DNA of 64,000 nucleotides from Pseudomonadota bacterium (GCA_018896025.1 JAHIND010000008.1:454960-518959), one strand, 5' to 3'; positions 8,034 through 17,837 are shown, counted from the stretch's first letter. Numbers and translations: made by a program. The notes: a model not told the origin generated them from the letters alone.

Positions 8034-9278
8034 ATGTCTAATACGTTTAAGGCCTTTGGAATGATGCTGGCCACGGCCGCCTTGGTGGCGGTTATTGGGT
8101 TGGCGCCCACCACCGTTCTGGCAGAAAAACCCCCTATCAAAATCGGCTTCATCCACACCATGAGCGGCCCGATCTCCATGTACGGGATCAGCTCGGCCGC
8201 CGGGGCCAAGGTCGCGGTGGACGAGATCAACGCGGCGGGCGGCGTCCTGGGCCGCAAGCTGGAACTGATCGTACGCGACGATAAGATCAGCCCCGACACC
8301 GGCCTGCGCGAGGCCAAGGACCTGGTGCTCAAGGAGAAGGTGGACTTCCTGGCCGGCACCATCAGCAGCGGCGTGGGCTTGGCCATCTCCAACTACGCCA
8401 AGCGGGCCAAGAAAATTTATCTGATCAACATTGCCCAATCCACCAAGATTACCGAGGAGAACTTCCATCCCTACGTCTTCCGTTTCACCACCAATTCCAC
8501 TCCTTACTTCGGCAAGGGCCCGGCCATCGCCTTGGCCAACACCTACAAGTCCAAGAAAATCATCGTGCTGGGCTACGACTACGAAACCGGTAAAAACAGC
8601 CTTAAAGAGTTCAAGGATACATACTTGAAGCTGGTGCCCGACGCCAAGTTCATTGACGAACTTTGGGTGCCCCTCGGCACCACCGACTTCACCGCCTACA
8701 TCGCCAAGATGGCCAACTCCGGGGCCGATTGCTTCTACCTGGCGGCCATTTACGGCGGCGGCGAGTTGGCTTTCACCAAGCAGGCCTGGTCCTTCGGCCT
8801 CTATGACAAGATGAAGGCCGTGCAGCCCTGCGCCGGCGACGTGGAGACCTGGTCCAAGGTCAAGCAAGGCGACCCCTACCCCAAGGACGCCCTGGCCACC
8901 TGCCGCTACCCCTTCTGGGCCATCAAGGGCGAAAAGAACGCGGAATTCGCGAAAAAGGTCCGCGAGATGACCGATCTGTGGCCTGCTTATGGTGCCCTGG
9001 ACGCCTACATCATCATGTACGCCATCAAGGACGCGGTCACCAAGGCGGGCAGCACCGACACCCAAAAGGTGATCAAGGCCATGGAGAATCTGACCATGGA
9101 CACCTTCGTGGGCAAGATCAAGATGCGCGCCTTTGACCATCAGGCCATGATGCCCACCTGGTACGGCATCATGCGCTTCACCCCGGACCTGCCTTTCCCT
9201 CACATAACCGACGTGGGTGAGCTAGGCGAGGATAGTTACCACACGATCGAGCAGATCAAGAAGATCCGCGGCAAGTAG
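8034..9278 (+). CDS. livJ: ABC transporter periplasmic substrate-binding protein (LivJ/LivK-like)
   Basis: A 414-residue type I periplasmic binding protein. A signal peptide (about 30 residues, ending TTVLA before EKPPIK) is followed by KIGFIHTMSGPISMYG and the hinge-type sequence GVLGRKLELIVRDDK. The ATG at 8034 is chosen because GGGAGGAG lies 6 bases upstream; an in-frame ATG at 8010 would place extra residues before the signal. It is the first gene of livJHMGF and is followed by a strong hairpin. The ligand is unknown; with an alcohol dehydrogenase in the same run, an aromatic or branched acid is as likely as an amino acid. Confidence 0.9.
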   Translation: MSNTFKAFGMMLATAALVAVIGLAPTTVLAEKPPIKIGFIHTMSGPISMYGISSAAGAKVAVDEINAAGGVLGRKLELIVRDDKISPDTGLREAKDLVLKEKVDFLAGTISSGVGLAISNYAKRAKKIYLINIAQSTKITEENFHPYVFRFTTNSTPYFGKGPAIALANTYKSKKIIVLGYDYETGKNSLKEFKDTYLKLVPDAKFIDELWVPLGTTDFTAYIAKMANSGADCFYLAAIYGGGELAFTKQAWSFGLYDKMKAVQPCAGDVETWSKVKQGDPYPKDALATCRYPFWAIKGEKNAEFAKKVREMTDLWPAYGALDAYIIMYAIKDAVTKAGSTDTQKVIKAMENLTMDTFVGKIKMRAFDHQAMMPTWYGIMRFTPDLPFPHITDVGELGEDSYHTIEQIKKIRGK

Positions 9279-9299
9279 CGACGGTAATAGTCACGCAAA

Positions 9300-9325
9300 A
9301 CAGGCGGAGCTTCGGCTCCGCCTGT
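9300..9325 (+). terminator. Hairpin with UUCG tetraloop between livJ and livH
   Basis: ACAGGCGGAGC and GCTCCGCCTGT form a perfect 11-bp stem closed by TTCG. No U-run follows, so it is more likely a partial terminator or 3' RNA-stabilising element that raises binding-protein output over the permease. Confidence 0.7.
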
Positions 9326-9347
9326 TATCAACAAAAAAGGTGCCGTT

Positions 9348-10226
9348 GTGACTTTTGAAGCGTTCGCCGGTCAAACCCTCGCGGGTGTCAGCTTGGGCAT
9401 GGTTTGGTTCCTGATAGCCGCAGGCCTATCGATTATCTTTGGCACCCTCAAGATACTTAACCTGGCTCACGGCAGCCTATACATGCTGGGCAGCTTCTGC
9501 TGCTACCAAGTTACCGTCAGCCTGGCCCACGTAGCAGGCAATTTCTGGATTGGGGTGTTGGTGGCGCCCATAGTAGTGGCCTTGGTGGGCGGGGTTATCG
9601 AGGTGTTTCTGCTGCGCCCCATCTACAAGGCGGAAATGATCTATCAGTACATCCTCACCTTTGCACTGGTGCTGATAATAGGTGAGGCCTGCAAGATGAT
9701 CTGGGGCGTGGGCTACCATAGCGTGCAGGTGCCTTGGCCCTTCCAAGGGTCTATCGGCGTCTTTGGCCTTTCCTTTCCCAGCTACAACTTTTTCCTGATC
9801 GCCATGGGCCCATTGGTTTTCATCGGTTTGAGGACCCTCATAAATAAGACGGATTTGGGCCGCAACATCCGGGCGGTCACCGAGAACCGGGAAATGGCCA
9901 ACGCCCTGGGCACCAATGTACCGCGGGTCTACACCGGGGTTTTCATGCTGGGCGCCTGGCTGGCGGGTTTGGCCGGATCCCTGTGGCCGCCGGTGTCGGT
10001 GGTGGCCCTGGGCTCTGACATGGCCGTGGTCATCGACTGCTTCATCATCGTGGTCATCGGCGGCCTGGGCAGCCTGGCCGGGGCCTTCGTGGGGGCCATA
10101 ATATTGGGCCTCACCACGGCGTTCGGGCTCTACCTGATACCCAAGCTGGCCGTGGCTTTCGGCTTCATCCTGATGATCATTATCCTGTTGATCCGTCCCT
10201 ATGGCCTCATGGGTGAGCCGGAATGA
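9348..10226 (+). CDS. livH: Branched-chain-type ABC transporter permease LivH
   Basis: A 292-residue inner-membrane permease. About eight hydrophobic segments are visible, and the family sequence GLSIIFGTLKILNLAHGSLYMLG is near the N-terminus. The EAA-like loop region includes NREMANALGTNVPRVY. The start is GTG, preceded by an A-rich AAAAAAGG. Its stop overlaps the livM start (ATGA), so the two permeases are coupled. Confidence 0.92.
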   Translation: MTFEAFAGQTLAGVSLGMVWFLIAAGLSIIFGTLKILNLAHGSLYMLGSFCCYQVTVSLAHVAGNFWIGVLVAPIVVALVGGVIEVFLLRPIYKAEMIYQYILTFALVLIIGEACKMIWGVGYHSVQVPWPFQGSIGVFGLSFPSYNFFLIAMGPLVFIGLRTLINKTDLGRNIRAVTENREMANALGTNVPRVYTGVFMLGAWLAGLAGSLWPPVSVVALGSDMAVVIDCFIIVVIGGLGSLAGAFVGAIILGLTTAFGLYLIPKLAVAFGFILMIIILLIRPYGLMGEPE

Positions 10227-11194
10227 TGGCGAACGGCATGAACAGAATTTCCTGGTTGGGCACAAGCCCCCGCAACGCCTTTATGCTGGCGGGCCTGGTT
10301 GCCTTGTTGGTGTTGCTTCCTTTGTTCCTGGGACAAAGTTGGCTCAGCATCACCACCGAAATGTTGATCTTGGCCCTGGCCGCCAGCTCCTTGAACATCA
10401 TGCTGGGCTACACCGGCATGGTTTCCTTCGGCCCGGCAGGTATATACGCGGTGGGCGCCTACACCACCGGCGTGTTCATGGAGAAGCTGGGCATCGGCAT
10501 AGTTCCGGCCGTTTTGGCCGCACCGGTAATGGCCGGCATCATCGGGTTCCTGGTGGGCTGGATCTGCGTCAGACGCTCGGCGGTGTACTTCGCCTTGTTG
10601 ACCCTGGCCTTCTCGCAGATTATCTGGACCGTCGTCTTCCAGTGGTATTCGGTGACCGGCGGCGACGACGGCCTGGTGTCGGTGCCCGTCCCCGATTTCT
10701 TTTTCGAGATAACCAACTGCTACTACTTCATGCTGGCCGTGGTGAGCGTGTGCCTGTTCATCATTTGGAAGATCGTCAACTCCCCCTTCGGCATGACCCT
10801 GCAGGCCATCCGGGAAAACCCCAACCGGGTGGAGTTCATCGGGGTCAACGTCAAGCACTACCAGTTGGCCTCCTTCGTCATTTCCAGCGTATTTTTGGGC
10901 ATAGCGGGCAGCATGCACTGCGTTTTCAGCGGCAGCGCCTTTCCGGATTACGCCTATTGGGTCAAGTCGGCCGACATGCTGGTCATCTGCCTGCTGGGCG
11001 GCATCTACAATTTCTTCGGCCCCCTGGTGGGCACCGTGGTCTACACCGTGCTCACCAAAGTCATCTCCGAATACACCATGCACTGGCACCTGGTTTTGGG
11101 CGGCATCATCGTATTGATAATCTTGGCCATGCGCAAAGGCGTGGTGGGGACCCTGGCCAACTACTGGGCCAACCGCAAGAGCGCGGCCGCGTAG
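10223..11194 (+). CDS. livM: Branched-chain-type ABC transporter permease LivM
   Basis: A 323-residue membrane permease, partner of LivH. The hallmark NIMLGYTGMVSFGPAGIYAVGAY and the loop IRENPNRVEFIGVNV are present, with about nine to ten transmembrane segments. The start overlaps the livH stop; a second in-frame ATG lies three bases on. Unlike the LivM fragment at the window start, it has no zinc-ribbon tail. Confidence 0.92.
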   Translation: MMANGMNRISWLGTSPRNAFMLAGLVALLVLLPLFLGQSWLSITTEMLILALAASSLNIMLGYTGMVSFGPAGIYAVGAYTTGVFMEKLGIGIVPAVLAAPVMAGIIGFLVGWICVRRSAVYFALLTLAFSQIIWTVVFQWYSVTGGDDGLVSVPVPDFFFEITNCYYFMLAVVSVCLFIIWKIVNSPFGMTLQAIRENPNRVEFIGVNVKHYQLASFVISSVFLGIAGSMHCVFSGSAFPDYAYWVKSADMLVICLLGGIYNFFGPLVGTVVYTVLTKVISEYTMHWHLVLGGIIVLIILAMRKGVVGTLANYWANRKSAAA

Positions 11195-11206
11195 GAAGGT
11201 GGAACT

Positions 11207-11953
11207 ATGATGCTGCTCGAAGCGAAAGGGATCAGCAAGTCCTTCGGAGGGCTCAGCGCTGTTTCCGAAGTCGACCTGGTTATCGGCAAGGAGGAGTTGG
11301 TCTCCATCATCGGCCCCAACGGAGCGGGCAAATCCACCCTGTTCAACCTGATCACCGGCCACATCCGGCCGGACCGGGGAACCGTGCTTTACAAGGGCGA
11401 GGACATCACCGGCCGCAAGCCCTACGACATCTCGCGCATGGGGGTGGGGCGCTCCTTCCAGAAGCTCAACATCTTCCCCCGCCTGACCACCTTCCAAAAC
11501 GTTCAGGCCTCCCTGTTCTCGGCCAAAAAGATCAACCGCAACATCTTCGCCGATTCCTGCCGCATGCTGGGCGACGAGGTCGAGGATATATTGGAAAGCG
11601 TGGGCCTGGGCGGGCAGTCGGAAACCCTGGGGGGCTTGCTGGCTCACGGCGATCAAAAAAGGCTGGAGATCGGCATTGCCCTGGCGCTGAACCCTGAATT
11701 GTTGCTCTTGGACGAGCCGACCCAGGGCATGAGCCCCGGAGAGACCGTGGAAACCACGGAGTTGATCCGAGGCCTGGTGCGGGCCCGGCACATCAGCCTT
11801 GCCTTCGTGGAACACGACATGAGCGTGGTGTTCGGCATTTCTGACCGAATCAACGTGTTGCACCAGGGCATGTTGATCTTCAGCGGCAAGCCCGAGGAGG
11901 TCAAGGCCAACGAAGAGGTGCAGCGGATCTATCTGGGTAAGAGTGAGAAGTAG
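11207..11953 (+). CDS. livG: Branched-chain-type ABC transporter ATP-binding protein LivG
   Basis: A 248-residue ATPase with Walker A GPNGAGKSTLFNL, a diverged signature LAHGDQKRLEIGIAL, Walker B LLLLDEPTQGMSP and H-loop FVEHDMS. It is a paralogue of the LivG at 1941. Its stop overlaps the GTG of livF by one base. Confidence 0.92.
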   Translation: MMLLEAKGISKSFGGLSAVSEVDLVIGKEELVSIIGPNGAGKSTLFNLITGHIRPDRGTVLYKGEDITGRKPYDISRMGVGRSFQKLNIFPRLTTFQNVQASLFSAKKINRNIFADSCRMLGDEVEDILESVGLGGQSETLGGLLAHGDQKRLEIGIALALNPELLLLDEPTQGMSPGETVETTELIRGLVRARHISLAFVEHDMSVVFGISDRINVLHQGMLIFSGKPEEVKANEEVQRIYLGKSEK

Positions 11954-12654
11954 TGTTTCTCAAAGTAGAAGATATAGACACCTACTACGACGCCACCCAC
12001 ATCCTTTTCAGGGTGAGCCTGGAGGTGGCCGAGGGTGAGACGGTCAGCGTGCTGGGCCGCAACGGCGTGGGCAAAACCACCTTGCTCAGGAGCATCATCG
12101 GCCTGACTCCGCCGCGCAAGGGAAAGATCTATTTCCAGGACCGCAAGATAAACGGCCGCCAGCCGTTTCAGATAGCCCGCCATGGCGTGGGTTTCGTTCC
12201 CGAGGACCGCGACATCTTCCCCAACCTCTCGGTAAAGGAAAACCTGGAGATGGGGGTCCAAAAAAACAGCGGCCGCAGCGGATGGGACCTGGACAAGATA
12301 TACACCTTGTTTCCTATACTCAAGGAGCGGCGCAACCAGTGGGGTGGGACCCTTTCCGGCGGGGAGCAGCAGATGCTCACCATCGCCAGGACCCTGATGG
12401 GCAACCCCAGACTGCTGCTGCTGGACGAGCTGTCCGAGGGGCTGGCCCCCTTGGTGGTGCGTGCCATCAAGGAGCAGATACTGCTCATTCAAAAAGAGGG
12501 GGTGACCATACTCATCTCCGAGCAGGATTCTTCTTTTGTGCTCGACGTGTCCAGCCGATCCTATATTTTGGAAAAGGGCCACGTGTGCTGGCATGGCCCG
12601 TCCCAGGAGCTGCGGGACGACTCCACGATTCTGGACCGCTACCTGGGAGTGTGA
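11953..12654 (+). CDS. livF: Branched-chain-type ABC transporter ATP-binding protein LivF
   Basis: A 233-residue ATPase with Walker A GRNGVGKTTLLRS and signature LSGGEQQMLTIARTL. Walker B is LLLLDELSEGLAP, where leucine replaces the usual proline of DEP. The H-loop position reads ISEQD, with glutamine in place of histidine, as in many LivF proteins. The GTG start overlaps the livG stop. It closes the transport part of the operon; an alcohol dehydrogenase follows 80 bases later. Confidence 0.9.
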   Translation: MFLKVEDIDTYYDATHILFRVSLEVAEGETVSVLGRNGVGKTTLLRSIIGLTPPRKGKIYFQDRKINGRQPFQIARHGVGFVPEDRDIFPNLSVKENLEMGVQKNSGRSGWDLDKIYTLFPILKERRNQWGGTLSGGEQQMLTIARTLMGNPRLLLLDELSEGLAPLVVRAIKEQILLIQKEGVTILISEQDSSFVLDVSSRSYILEKGHVCWHGPSQELRDDSTILDRYLGV

Positions 12655-12734
12655 GAACCGGCATCAGACGTATTGCAATGGGGTAGATTTCAACGGGGTC
12701 GAATAGAGGCCCAGGGAGAGGGGATTCAGCTATC

Positions 12735-13838
12735 ATGAAAACGACCGGCGCGGTTTTATACGAATACAACACCCCCCTGGTGATTGAGGAACTGGAACTT
12801 GATCCGCCCCAAAAGGGCGAAGTATTGGTGGAGATGAAGGCGGCCGGGATCTGCCACAGCGACCTGTCGGTGATCACCGGCGTGTTCTCCATGCCTCCCT
12901 TGCCTTGCATCCCCGGCCATGAGGGCGCGGGCATCGTGCGCGAGGTGGGGCCCGGCGTGGAAAAGGTGAAACCCGGCGATCACGTGATGATCCTCTGGGC
13001 GCCCTCCTGCGGGCATTGTTTCTACTGCCAGCACGGGCAGCCGTATATGTGCGACTTCCGCCAATTCACCCGTGGCGGCATGATGCCCGACGGCACCCAC
13101 CGCCTGCGCAAGGGCGACACCAACATATTCAACATGACCGGAGTGGGCACCTTCAACCGCTTCAACGTGATCACCCAGAACTGCGTGTTGCCCATCGAAA
13201 AGGACATCCCCTTCGAGATCGCCGCCCTCACCGGTTGCGGCGTGATCACCGGGGTGGGTTCGGTGTTCAACACCGCCAAGGTCAAGCCCGGCAGCAGCGT
13301 GGTGGTCATCGGCAGCGGCGGCGTGGGCATCAACGTGATCCAAGGCGCGGTGTTGGCCGCGGCCACCAAGATCATCGCGGTGGACCTGTTGGACAACAAG
13401 CTTGAGCAGGCCAAGAAATTCGGAGCCACTCACACCATCAATCCCAACAAGGAAAACGTGGCGGAGAAGGTGATCGAACTCACCGACGGCAGGGGTGCGG
13501 ATTACGCCTTTGACGTGGTGGGCAGCCCGCAGCTGGTGTCCCTGGGCGTCGACGTCATCCGGCGCGGCGGCAAGGTGATCATGGTGGGTATGGGCCCGGC
13601 GGATCAGAAGCTGGACCTCGCCCTTACCCCCCTGCTGGTCATGGAAAAATCCTTGCTGGCCTGCTACTACGGCTCCAGCGACATGTGCACCGACCTGAAG
13701 ATGCTCCTGGACCTTTACAAAATCGGCCGTTTGGACCTGGATGCCTTGATCAGCGCCCGCTATAGCCTGGAAAACATCAACCAGGGATTCGCCGACCTGG
13801 TGGCCGGCAAGAACCTGCGCGGCGTGGTGAACATGTGA
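12735..13838 (+). CDS. Zinc-dependent alcohol dehydrogenase (class III/aryl-alcohol type), paralogue 1
   Basis: A 367-residue medium-chain dehydrogenase interconverting an alcohol and aldehyde with NAD(P). Catalytic zinc ligands are C40, H62 and C168. The structural zinc cluster is C92, C95, C98 and C106. The nucleotide fold carries GSGGVG at 193-198. It is co-directional with livJHMGF and ends before a terminator, so it probably acts on a metabolite of the imported compound. A close paralogue with the same zinc ligands lies at 39959. Confidence 0.88.
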   Translation: MKTTGAVLYEYNTPLVIEELELDPPQKGEVLVEMKAAGICHSDLSVITGVFSMPPLPCIPGHEGAGIVREVGPGVEKVKPGDHVMILWAPSCGHCFYCQHGQPYMCDFRQFTRGGMMPDGTHRLRKGDTNIFNMTGVGTFNRFNVITQNCVLPIEKDIPFEIAALTGCGVITGVGSVFNTAKVKPGSSVVVIGSGGVGINVIQGAVLAAATKIIAVDLLDNKLEQAKKFGATHTINPNKENVAEKVIELTDGRGADYAFDVVGSPQLVSLGVDVIRRGGKVIMVGMGPADQKLDLALTPLLVMEKSLLACYYGSSDMCTDLKMLLDLYKIGRLDLDALISARYSLENINQGFADLVAGKNLRGVVNM

Positions 13839-14143
13839 CCATGACTTTAACTTCGGAACATTCAGTCCCAAGTGATGGATGAACATCGGCTGCTTAAAAA
13901 TTAGGGGGGGCGCGTTCCCCGCCCCGGTACGAATCCTCAAGCTGGTTGGAGGGTTGAACTGATCGGGTTTTTTATGCGGGGGCGCAATAAATAGAACCCC
14001 AGCCTTCTTCGGAGGGCTGGGGTTCACCTTTAGCCGGGTCGCGCCGGCGGGCCAGGCTGGACAGGAAACATTTGGTGGGTTATATAACGGCAAGGTAGGG
14101 AAATATTTCCAATAATTCAGCGGCGGGGGAAAACGGCCAGACC
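13839..14143. promoter_or_regulatory. 305-base gap: terminator and palindromes before gntR paralogue 2
   Basis: Besides the terminator at 13994-14025, this gap holds two short perfect palindromes, GTTATATAAC (14079-14088) and GGAAATATTTCC (14099-14110), within 65 bases of the GntR start. They could be autoregulatory sites; they do not match the 17-base operator. Confidence 0.5.
13994..14025 (+). terminator. Terminator-like hairpin after the alcohol dehydrogenase
   Basis: GAACCCCAGCC and GGCTGGGGTTC form a perfect 11-bp stem with a 10-base loop, followed by ACCTTTA. It marks the end of the livJHMGF-adh transcript. Confidence 0.7.
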
Positions 14144-14860
14144 ATGCCCACGGAAAGTAAAACCACAAACAAAAGAGGGGCATCCCGCAAAGGGGTGGCC
14201 ATCGAGGAGGCCTACCAGCGCATCAAGGAGATGCTCTATCTCAACCAACTGGCTCCTGGGCAAAAAATCCACTACGAGGACATGTCGCGGCGGCTGAACA
14301 TTTCGGTCACCCCGGTGATCCAGGCGCTCAACCGGCTGGAGGCCTCGGGCCTGGTGGAGTACGTGCCCAACAAGGGCTACTTCCTGGGCGAGATAAACGA
14401 GCAGGAGGCTAAGGAGCTTTACGAGGCCCGCGAGGCCCTGGAGCTTTACCTCATACCCAAGGTGGTGGAGAAGATAACCGCCAAGAAGCTGGACGAGGTC
14501 CGCAAGACCTTCGCCCGCCAGAGGGTGGGGGAGAGCGCCCAGGCCCGGCGGGAGTTCATCCTGGTGGACGCCGAGTTCCACCTGCGCATCGCCAGGATTT
14601 CGGGCAACGAGGTGATCTGCCGTTTGCTCAAGGAAGTCTTCGAGAAAATCTTCCTAAAATACCGGCCAGAATACCTGCACAGCGACACCTTCAAGGGTAT
14701 TTACCGGGAGCACAAGGAGCTTCTGGACGCGCTACGCCAGAAGGACGTGGAACTGGCCGTGGAGACCACCCGCGCCCATCTGGCGTCCGGAGCCAAAAGA
14801 ATTATTCAAAGCCTGCGCGCCCAGTCTGACAGTGAATCAATGCTGGGTGTGGACCTGTAG
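14144..14860 (+). CDS. GntR-family (FCD domain) transcriptional regulator, paralogue 2
   Basis: A 238-residue regulator. The winged helix reads RRLNISVTPVIQALNRLEASGLV, and an FCD ligand domain with KYRPEYLHSD follows. TPVIQALNRLE is identical to the regulators at 6543 and 27834, so DNA specificity is probably shared. It converges with the flavoprotein gene on the other strand. It may control the preceding adh operon or act on sites in several modules. Confidence 0.88.
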   Translation: MPTESKTTNKRGASRKGVAIEEAYQRIKEMLYLNQLAPGQKIHYEDMSRRLNISVTPVIQALNRLEASGLVEYVPNKGYFLGEINEQEAKELYEAREALELYLIPKVVEKITAKKLDEVRKTFARQRVGESAQARREFILVDAEFHLRIARISGNEVICRLLKEVFEKIFLKYRPEYLHSDTFKGIYREHKELLDALRQKDVELAVETTRAHLASGAKRIIQSLRAQSDSESMLGVDL

Positions 14861-14885
14861 CCCCCCGCCTCGGCCCAAAGGAACC

Positions 14886-15848
14886 TCAGTCTTGGGCCAA
14901 GCCTTTGATCACTTCCTGCGCTTCGGCCACGATCCGGCCGATCAACTCGGCCACGCTGGGAAGGTCGCCGCAGCGCTCCACCACTTGGCCCGCGTAATAC
15001 AGGCCCTTTTCCTTGCCCCCGTCGGCCCAGCCCTGCCGGGCCAATTGACCGGAGATATACGGGGCCAAGGTTTCCAGCCCGGCGCCTTCTTTTTCCAGGC
15101 GGTCCACTTCTTCGCTCCAGGCGGTGCGCAGCACCCGCCCGGTGTTTTTGAGCGAGCCCATGATGAGCATGGTGTCGGCGGCGGTGGAGGTCAGATAGAA
15201 TTTCTTGAGGTCCGGGTGGCCGGGGCATTCCTTGGTCAGGATGAAGCGGGTGCCCATGTTGACGCACTGGGCGCCCAGGGCCAGCCCCGCGGCCAGGGTG
15301 CGGCCGTCGCAGAATCCGCCGCCGCCGATCACCGGGCGGTCCACCGCGCCGACCACCTGGGGGATCAGCACGATGGAGCCCAGGCCCGCCTCGCCGGGAT
15401 GGCCGCCGCACTCCACGCCCACCACGGAGATGGCGTCCACCCCCAGGCTCTGGGCCTTGAGGGCGTCGCGGATGCGGGCGCATTTGTGGATGTGGAACAG
15501 GCCCGCCTCCTTGATCTGGGCGCGGTAGGGCTCCGGGCTTTGGCCCGCGGTCTCCAAAATGCCCACCCCGCTTTCAGCCACGGCGGCGATGAGCTTGCCG
15601 ATGTCGTTGGCCGACAGGCTGGGGAAAAGGGAGACGTTGACCCCGAAGGGGCGGCTGGTGATGGCGCGGGTCTTGGCTATCTCTTCGCTGAGGGCCGCCG
15701 GGTCGGGGTTGATGGCCGAGGCGATGCAGGCCAAGGCCCCGGCCTCGGCCACCGGCCCCACCAACTCGGCCCGGGACAGCCACTGCATGGTGCCGCACTG
15801 GATGGGATGTTTGATCCCCAGGCGCTTGGTCAGTTCGGTCGCTATCAT
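14886..15848 (-). CDS. Nitronate monooxygenase / 2-nitropropane-dioxygenase-like FMN enzyme
   Basis: A 320-residue TIM-barrel flavoprotein. KHPIQCGTMQWLSRAELVGPVAEAGALACI is the family's FMN-binding start, and GGGGFCDGRTLAAGLALGAQCVNMGTRF is its phosphate-binding end. Relatives include nitronate monooxygenases and enoyl reductase-like proteins, so the reaction is unsure. I chose the ATG at 15848 with GGAAG 8 bases upstream; the frame opens at a TTG at 15863. It lies 45 bases after the TRAP permease stop and probably shares its operon, suggesting a role on the imported compound. Confidence 0.8.
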   Translation of the reverse strand: MIATELTKRLGIKHPIQCGTMQWLSRAELVGPVAEAGALACIASAINPDPAALSEEIAKTRAITSRPFGVNVSLFPSLSANDIGKLIAAVAESGVGILETAGQSPEPYRAQIKEAGLFHIHKCARIRDALKAQSLGVDAISVVGVECGGHPGEAGLGSIVLIPQVVGAVDRPVIGGGGFCDGRTLAAGLALGAQCVNMGTRFILTKECPGHPDLKKFYLTSTAADTMLIMGSLKNTGRVLRTAWSEEVDRLEKEGAGLETLAPYISGQLARQGWADGGKEKGLYYAGQVVERCGDLPSVAELIGRIVAEAQEVIKGLAQD

Positions 15849-15893
15849 AAAAATTTCTTCCAACCTAATTATTGATGGGGCAGAACTAAAACA

Positions 15894-17837
15894 TTAACCC
15901 GCGTTCTGCGGCGTATGCAGAGTGCGGTCCAGTTTAAATGGCCCGTATTTGGCCAAGATGTAAAGAACAATCAACAGGCCCAAGCCCGCGAGGTCGGTGG
16001 GCAGGTGGGGGAACAGGAACAGGAAGGCCGTGCAGAAAATCAGGCCCCTGTACACCCAGGGCAGCTTGCCAAACCAGTAGAGATGCCCTTCCAGGCTTCC
16101 GGCCAAGAGGACGCATCCGATCAAGGATGAGATGATCGTGGGAACCACTTCGCCCGGCGTGCCGTCCATGATCATGGCCGGGTTGAGCACGAACAAAAAG
16201 GGCACGATGTACTTGGCCGAGCCCAGGCGCATGGACAGGAAGCCCGTCTTCATGGGGTCGGAACCGGCTATGGCCGCGGCAGTGATGGCGCCCAAGGCCA
16301 CCGGCGGGGTTATGTAGGACAGGCAGCCCCAATAGAGCACGAAAAGGTGGGCGCCCATCTCGTTGAGCCCCACGCCCACCAGGGCGGGAACCAGCACGAT
16401 GGCCAGGAAGACGTAGCAGGCGGTCACGGTCATGCCGATGCCCAACACGAAGCTGGTGAGCGCACCGAAGATCAACAGCAGCGCCACATTGCCTCCGGCG
16501 TAGAGCACCAGTTCCCGGCTGAAGGAGTTGGCCACGCCGGTGCAGGACAGGGCCCCGATGATGAGCCCGACGCCCGCCAGGATGCCCGCGATCTGGGCCA
16601 GCAAACGGCCCGAGTCAACCAGGAAGCCGATGAAGCTGCGCAGATTGAGGCGAGTTTCACGGCGCAGCATGGAGCAGGTGAACAGGAAGATCATGACAAA
16701 GAAAGGCGCCCACGCCTCGGTGCGCATGTAGAAAAGTATGAACACCAATAGGACGATGGTGCCCAGGAAGAACCAGCCTTTGCGCATGGTTTCGCCGAAG
16801 TGCGGAAGCTGATCCTTGGGCATGCCGCCCATGTTGTGGGACACGGCGTGCAGGTCCACCTGCAACAGCAGGGTGAAGTAATACAAGAAGGCCGGGAAGA
16901 AAGCGGCCAGCATCACCACGGCGTAGGGTACGTTCAAGAAAGAGGCGATCAAAAATCCCGCCGCGCCCATCACCGGAGGCATGATGGAGCCGCCCGTGGA
17001 CGAGCAGGCCTCCACCGAGGCGGCCCACACTGGGCTGTACCCGGTTTTTTTCATGGCCGGGATGGTCATGGCGCCGGTAGTGACCACGTTGGAGATGACG
17101 CTGCCGCTTAGGCTGGCCATGAAGGCGCTGGAGATGACCGACACCTTGGCCGCGCCACCCCGGCTATGCCCCATCAGGGACATGGCGAAGTCCATGAAGA
17201 ACTTGCCCCCGCCGGTGGAGACCAGGGCCACCCCGAAGATGATGAAACCGATGAGCAGGTTGCCCACCACCCGGGTGGGGATGCCGATGATGCTCTCCAC
17301 GCCCATGGCGTGGTAACGCACGGTTTCCATTAGGCTCAGCTCGTTGCCCCAGAGGAAGCCGGGCATGTATCCGGCGAACAGGGGATAGACCGAAAAGCCA
17401 AGGCATATCCAGAACAGGGATCCGCCGCCGGCGCGCCGCACCCCCTCCAGGGCCAGCAGGCAAAGCAGGCCGCCGGCCAAGGTGGGCAGGCTGGGGGCGG
17501 CGAATTCCCATCCCTTGGTCAGGATGTTGTAGGCGTTTGCCCCCAGGTACAAGTTTACGGCTACGCACAGGAAGAACAGGCCCCAATCGTACCACATGAC
17601 CTTGACGTTGCCCGCCTTGCTGCCTGGGAAGAGCAAGAACACCAGGGATAGGTAGGTGGCCAAGATGTAGTAGTAGTAGGCGTTGCCTATGGGCATGAAT
17701 CCGCCGATCTTCAGGTGGAAGATCTGGTTGATGCACAACAGGGTGCCCAGCACGGACAGGACGGCGGCCAAAATGTAAACCACCTTGGAGGACCTGACCC
17801 GCATCGGTTTAATGCTTTCTCGCGGCATGTCGGACAT
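15894..17837 (-). CDS. TRAP transporter fused permease (DctQ-DctM, TAXI type)
   Basis: A 647-residue membrane protein joining the small 4-TM subunit (about residues 20-200) to the large 12-TM subunit. It carries the fused-family sequences SVISSAFMASLSGSVISNVVTTG and GGSIMPPVMGAAGFLIASF. It uses an ion gradient to import the ligand delivered by the TAXI binding protein at 17947. A long hairpin separates the two genes. The ATG follows AGGGTAAAAATC. Confidence 0.92.
   Translation of the reverse strand: MSDMPRESIKPMRVRSSKVVYILAAVLSVLGTLLCINQIFHLKIGGFMPIGNAYYYYILATYLSLVFLLFPGSKAGNVKVMWYDWGLFFLCVAVNLYLGANAYNILTKGWEFAAPSLPTLAGGLLCLLALEGVRRAGGGSLFWICLGFSVYPLFAGYMPGFLWGNELSLMETVRYHAMGVESIIGIPTRVVGNLLIGFIIFGVALVSTGGGKFFMDFAMSLMGHSRGGAAKVSVISSAFMASLSGSVISNVVTTGAMTIPAMKKTGYSPVWAASVEACSSTGGSIMPPVMGAAGFLIASFLNVPYAVVMLAAFFPAFLYYFTLLLQVDLHAVSHNMGGMPKDQLPHFGETMRKGWFFLGTIVLLVFILFYMRTEAWAPFFVMIFLFTCSMLRRETRLNLRSFIGFLVDSGRLLAQIAGILAGVGLIIGALSCTGVANSFSRELVLYAGGNVALLLIFGALTSFVLGIGMTVTACYVFLAIVLVPALVGVGLNEMGAHLFVLYWGCLSYITPPVALGAITAAAIAGSDPMKTGFLSMRLGSAKYIVPFLFVLNPAMIMDGTPGEVVPTIISSLIGCVLLAGSLEGHLYWFGKLPWVYRGLIFCTAFLFLFPHLPTDLAGLGLLIVLYILAKYGPFKLDRTLHTPQNAG

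Noticed and set aside
9300..9325. Riboswitch in the livJ-livH gap
   Set aside because: The gap holds a single perfect stem with a UUCG loop and no further conserved elements; a simple hairpin explains it.
14832..15875. 347-codon plus-strand frame
   Set aside because: Antisense to the nitronate-monooxygenase-like gene, which has full family motifs and a ribosome-binding site.
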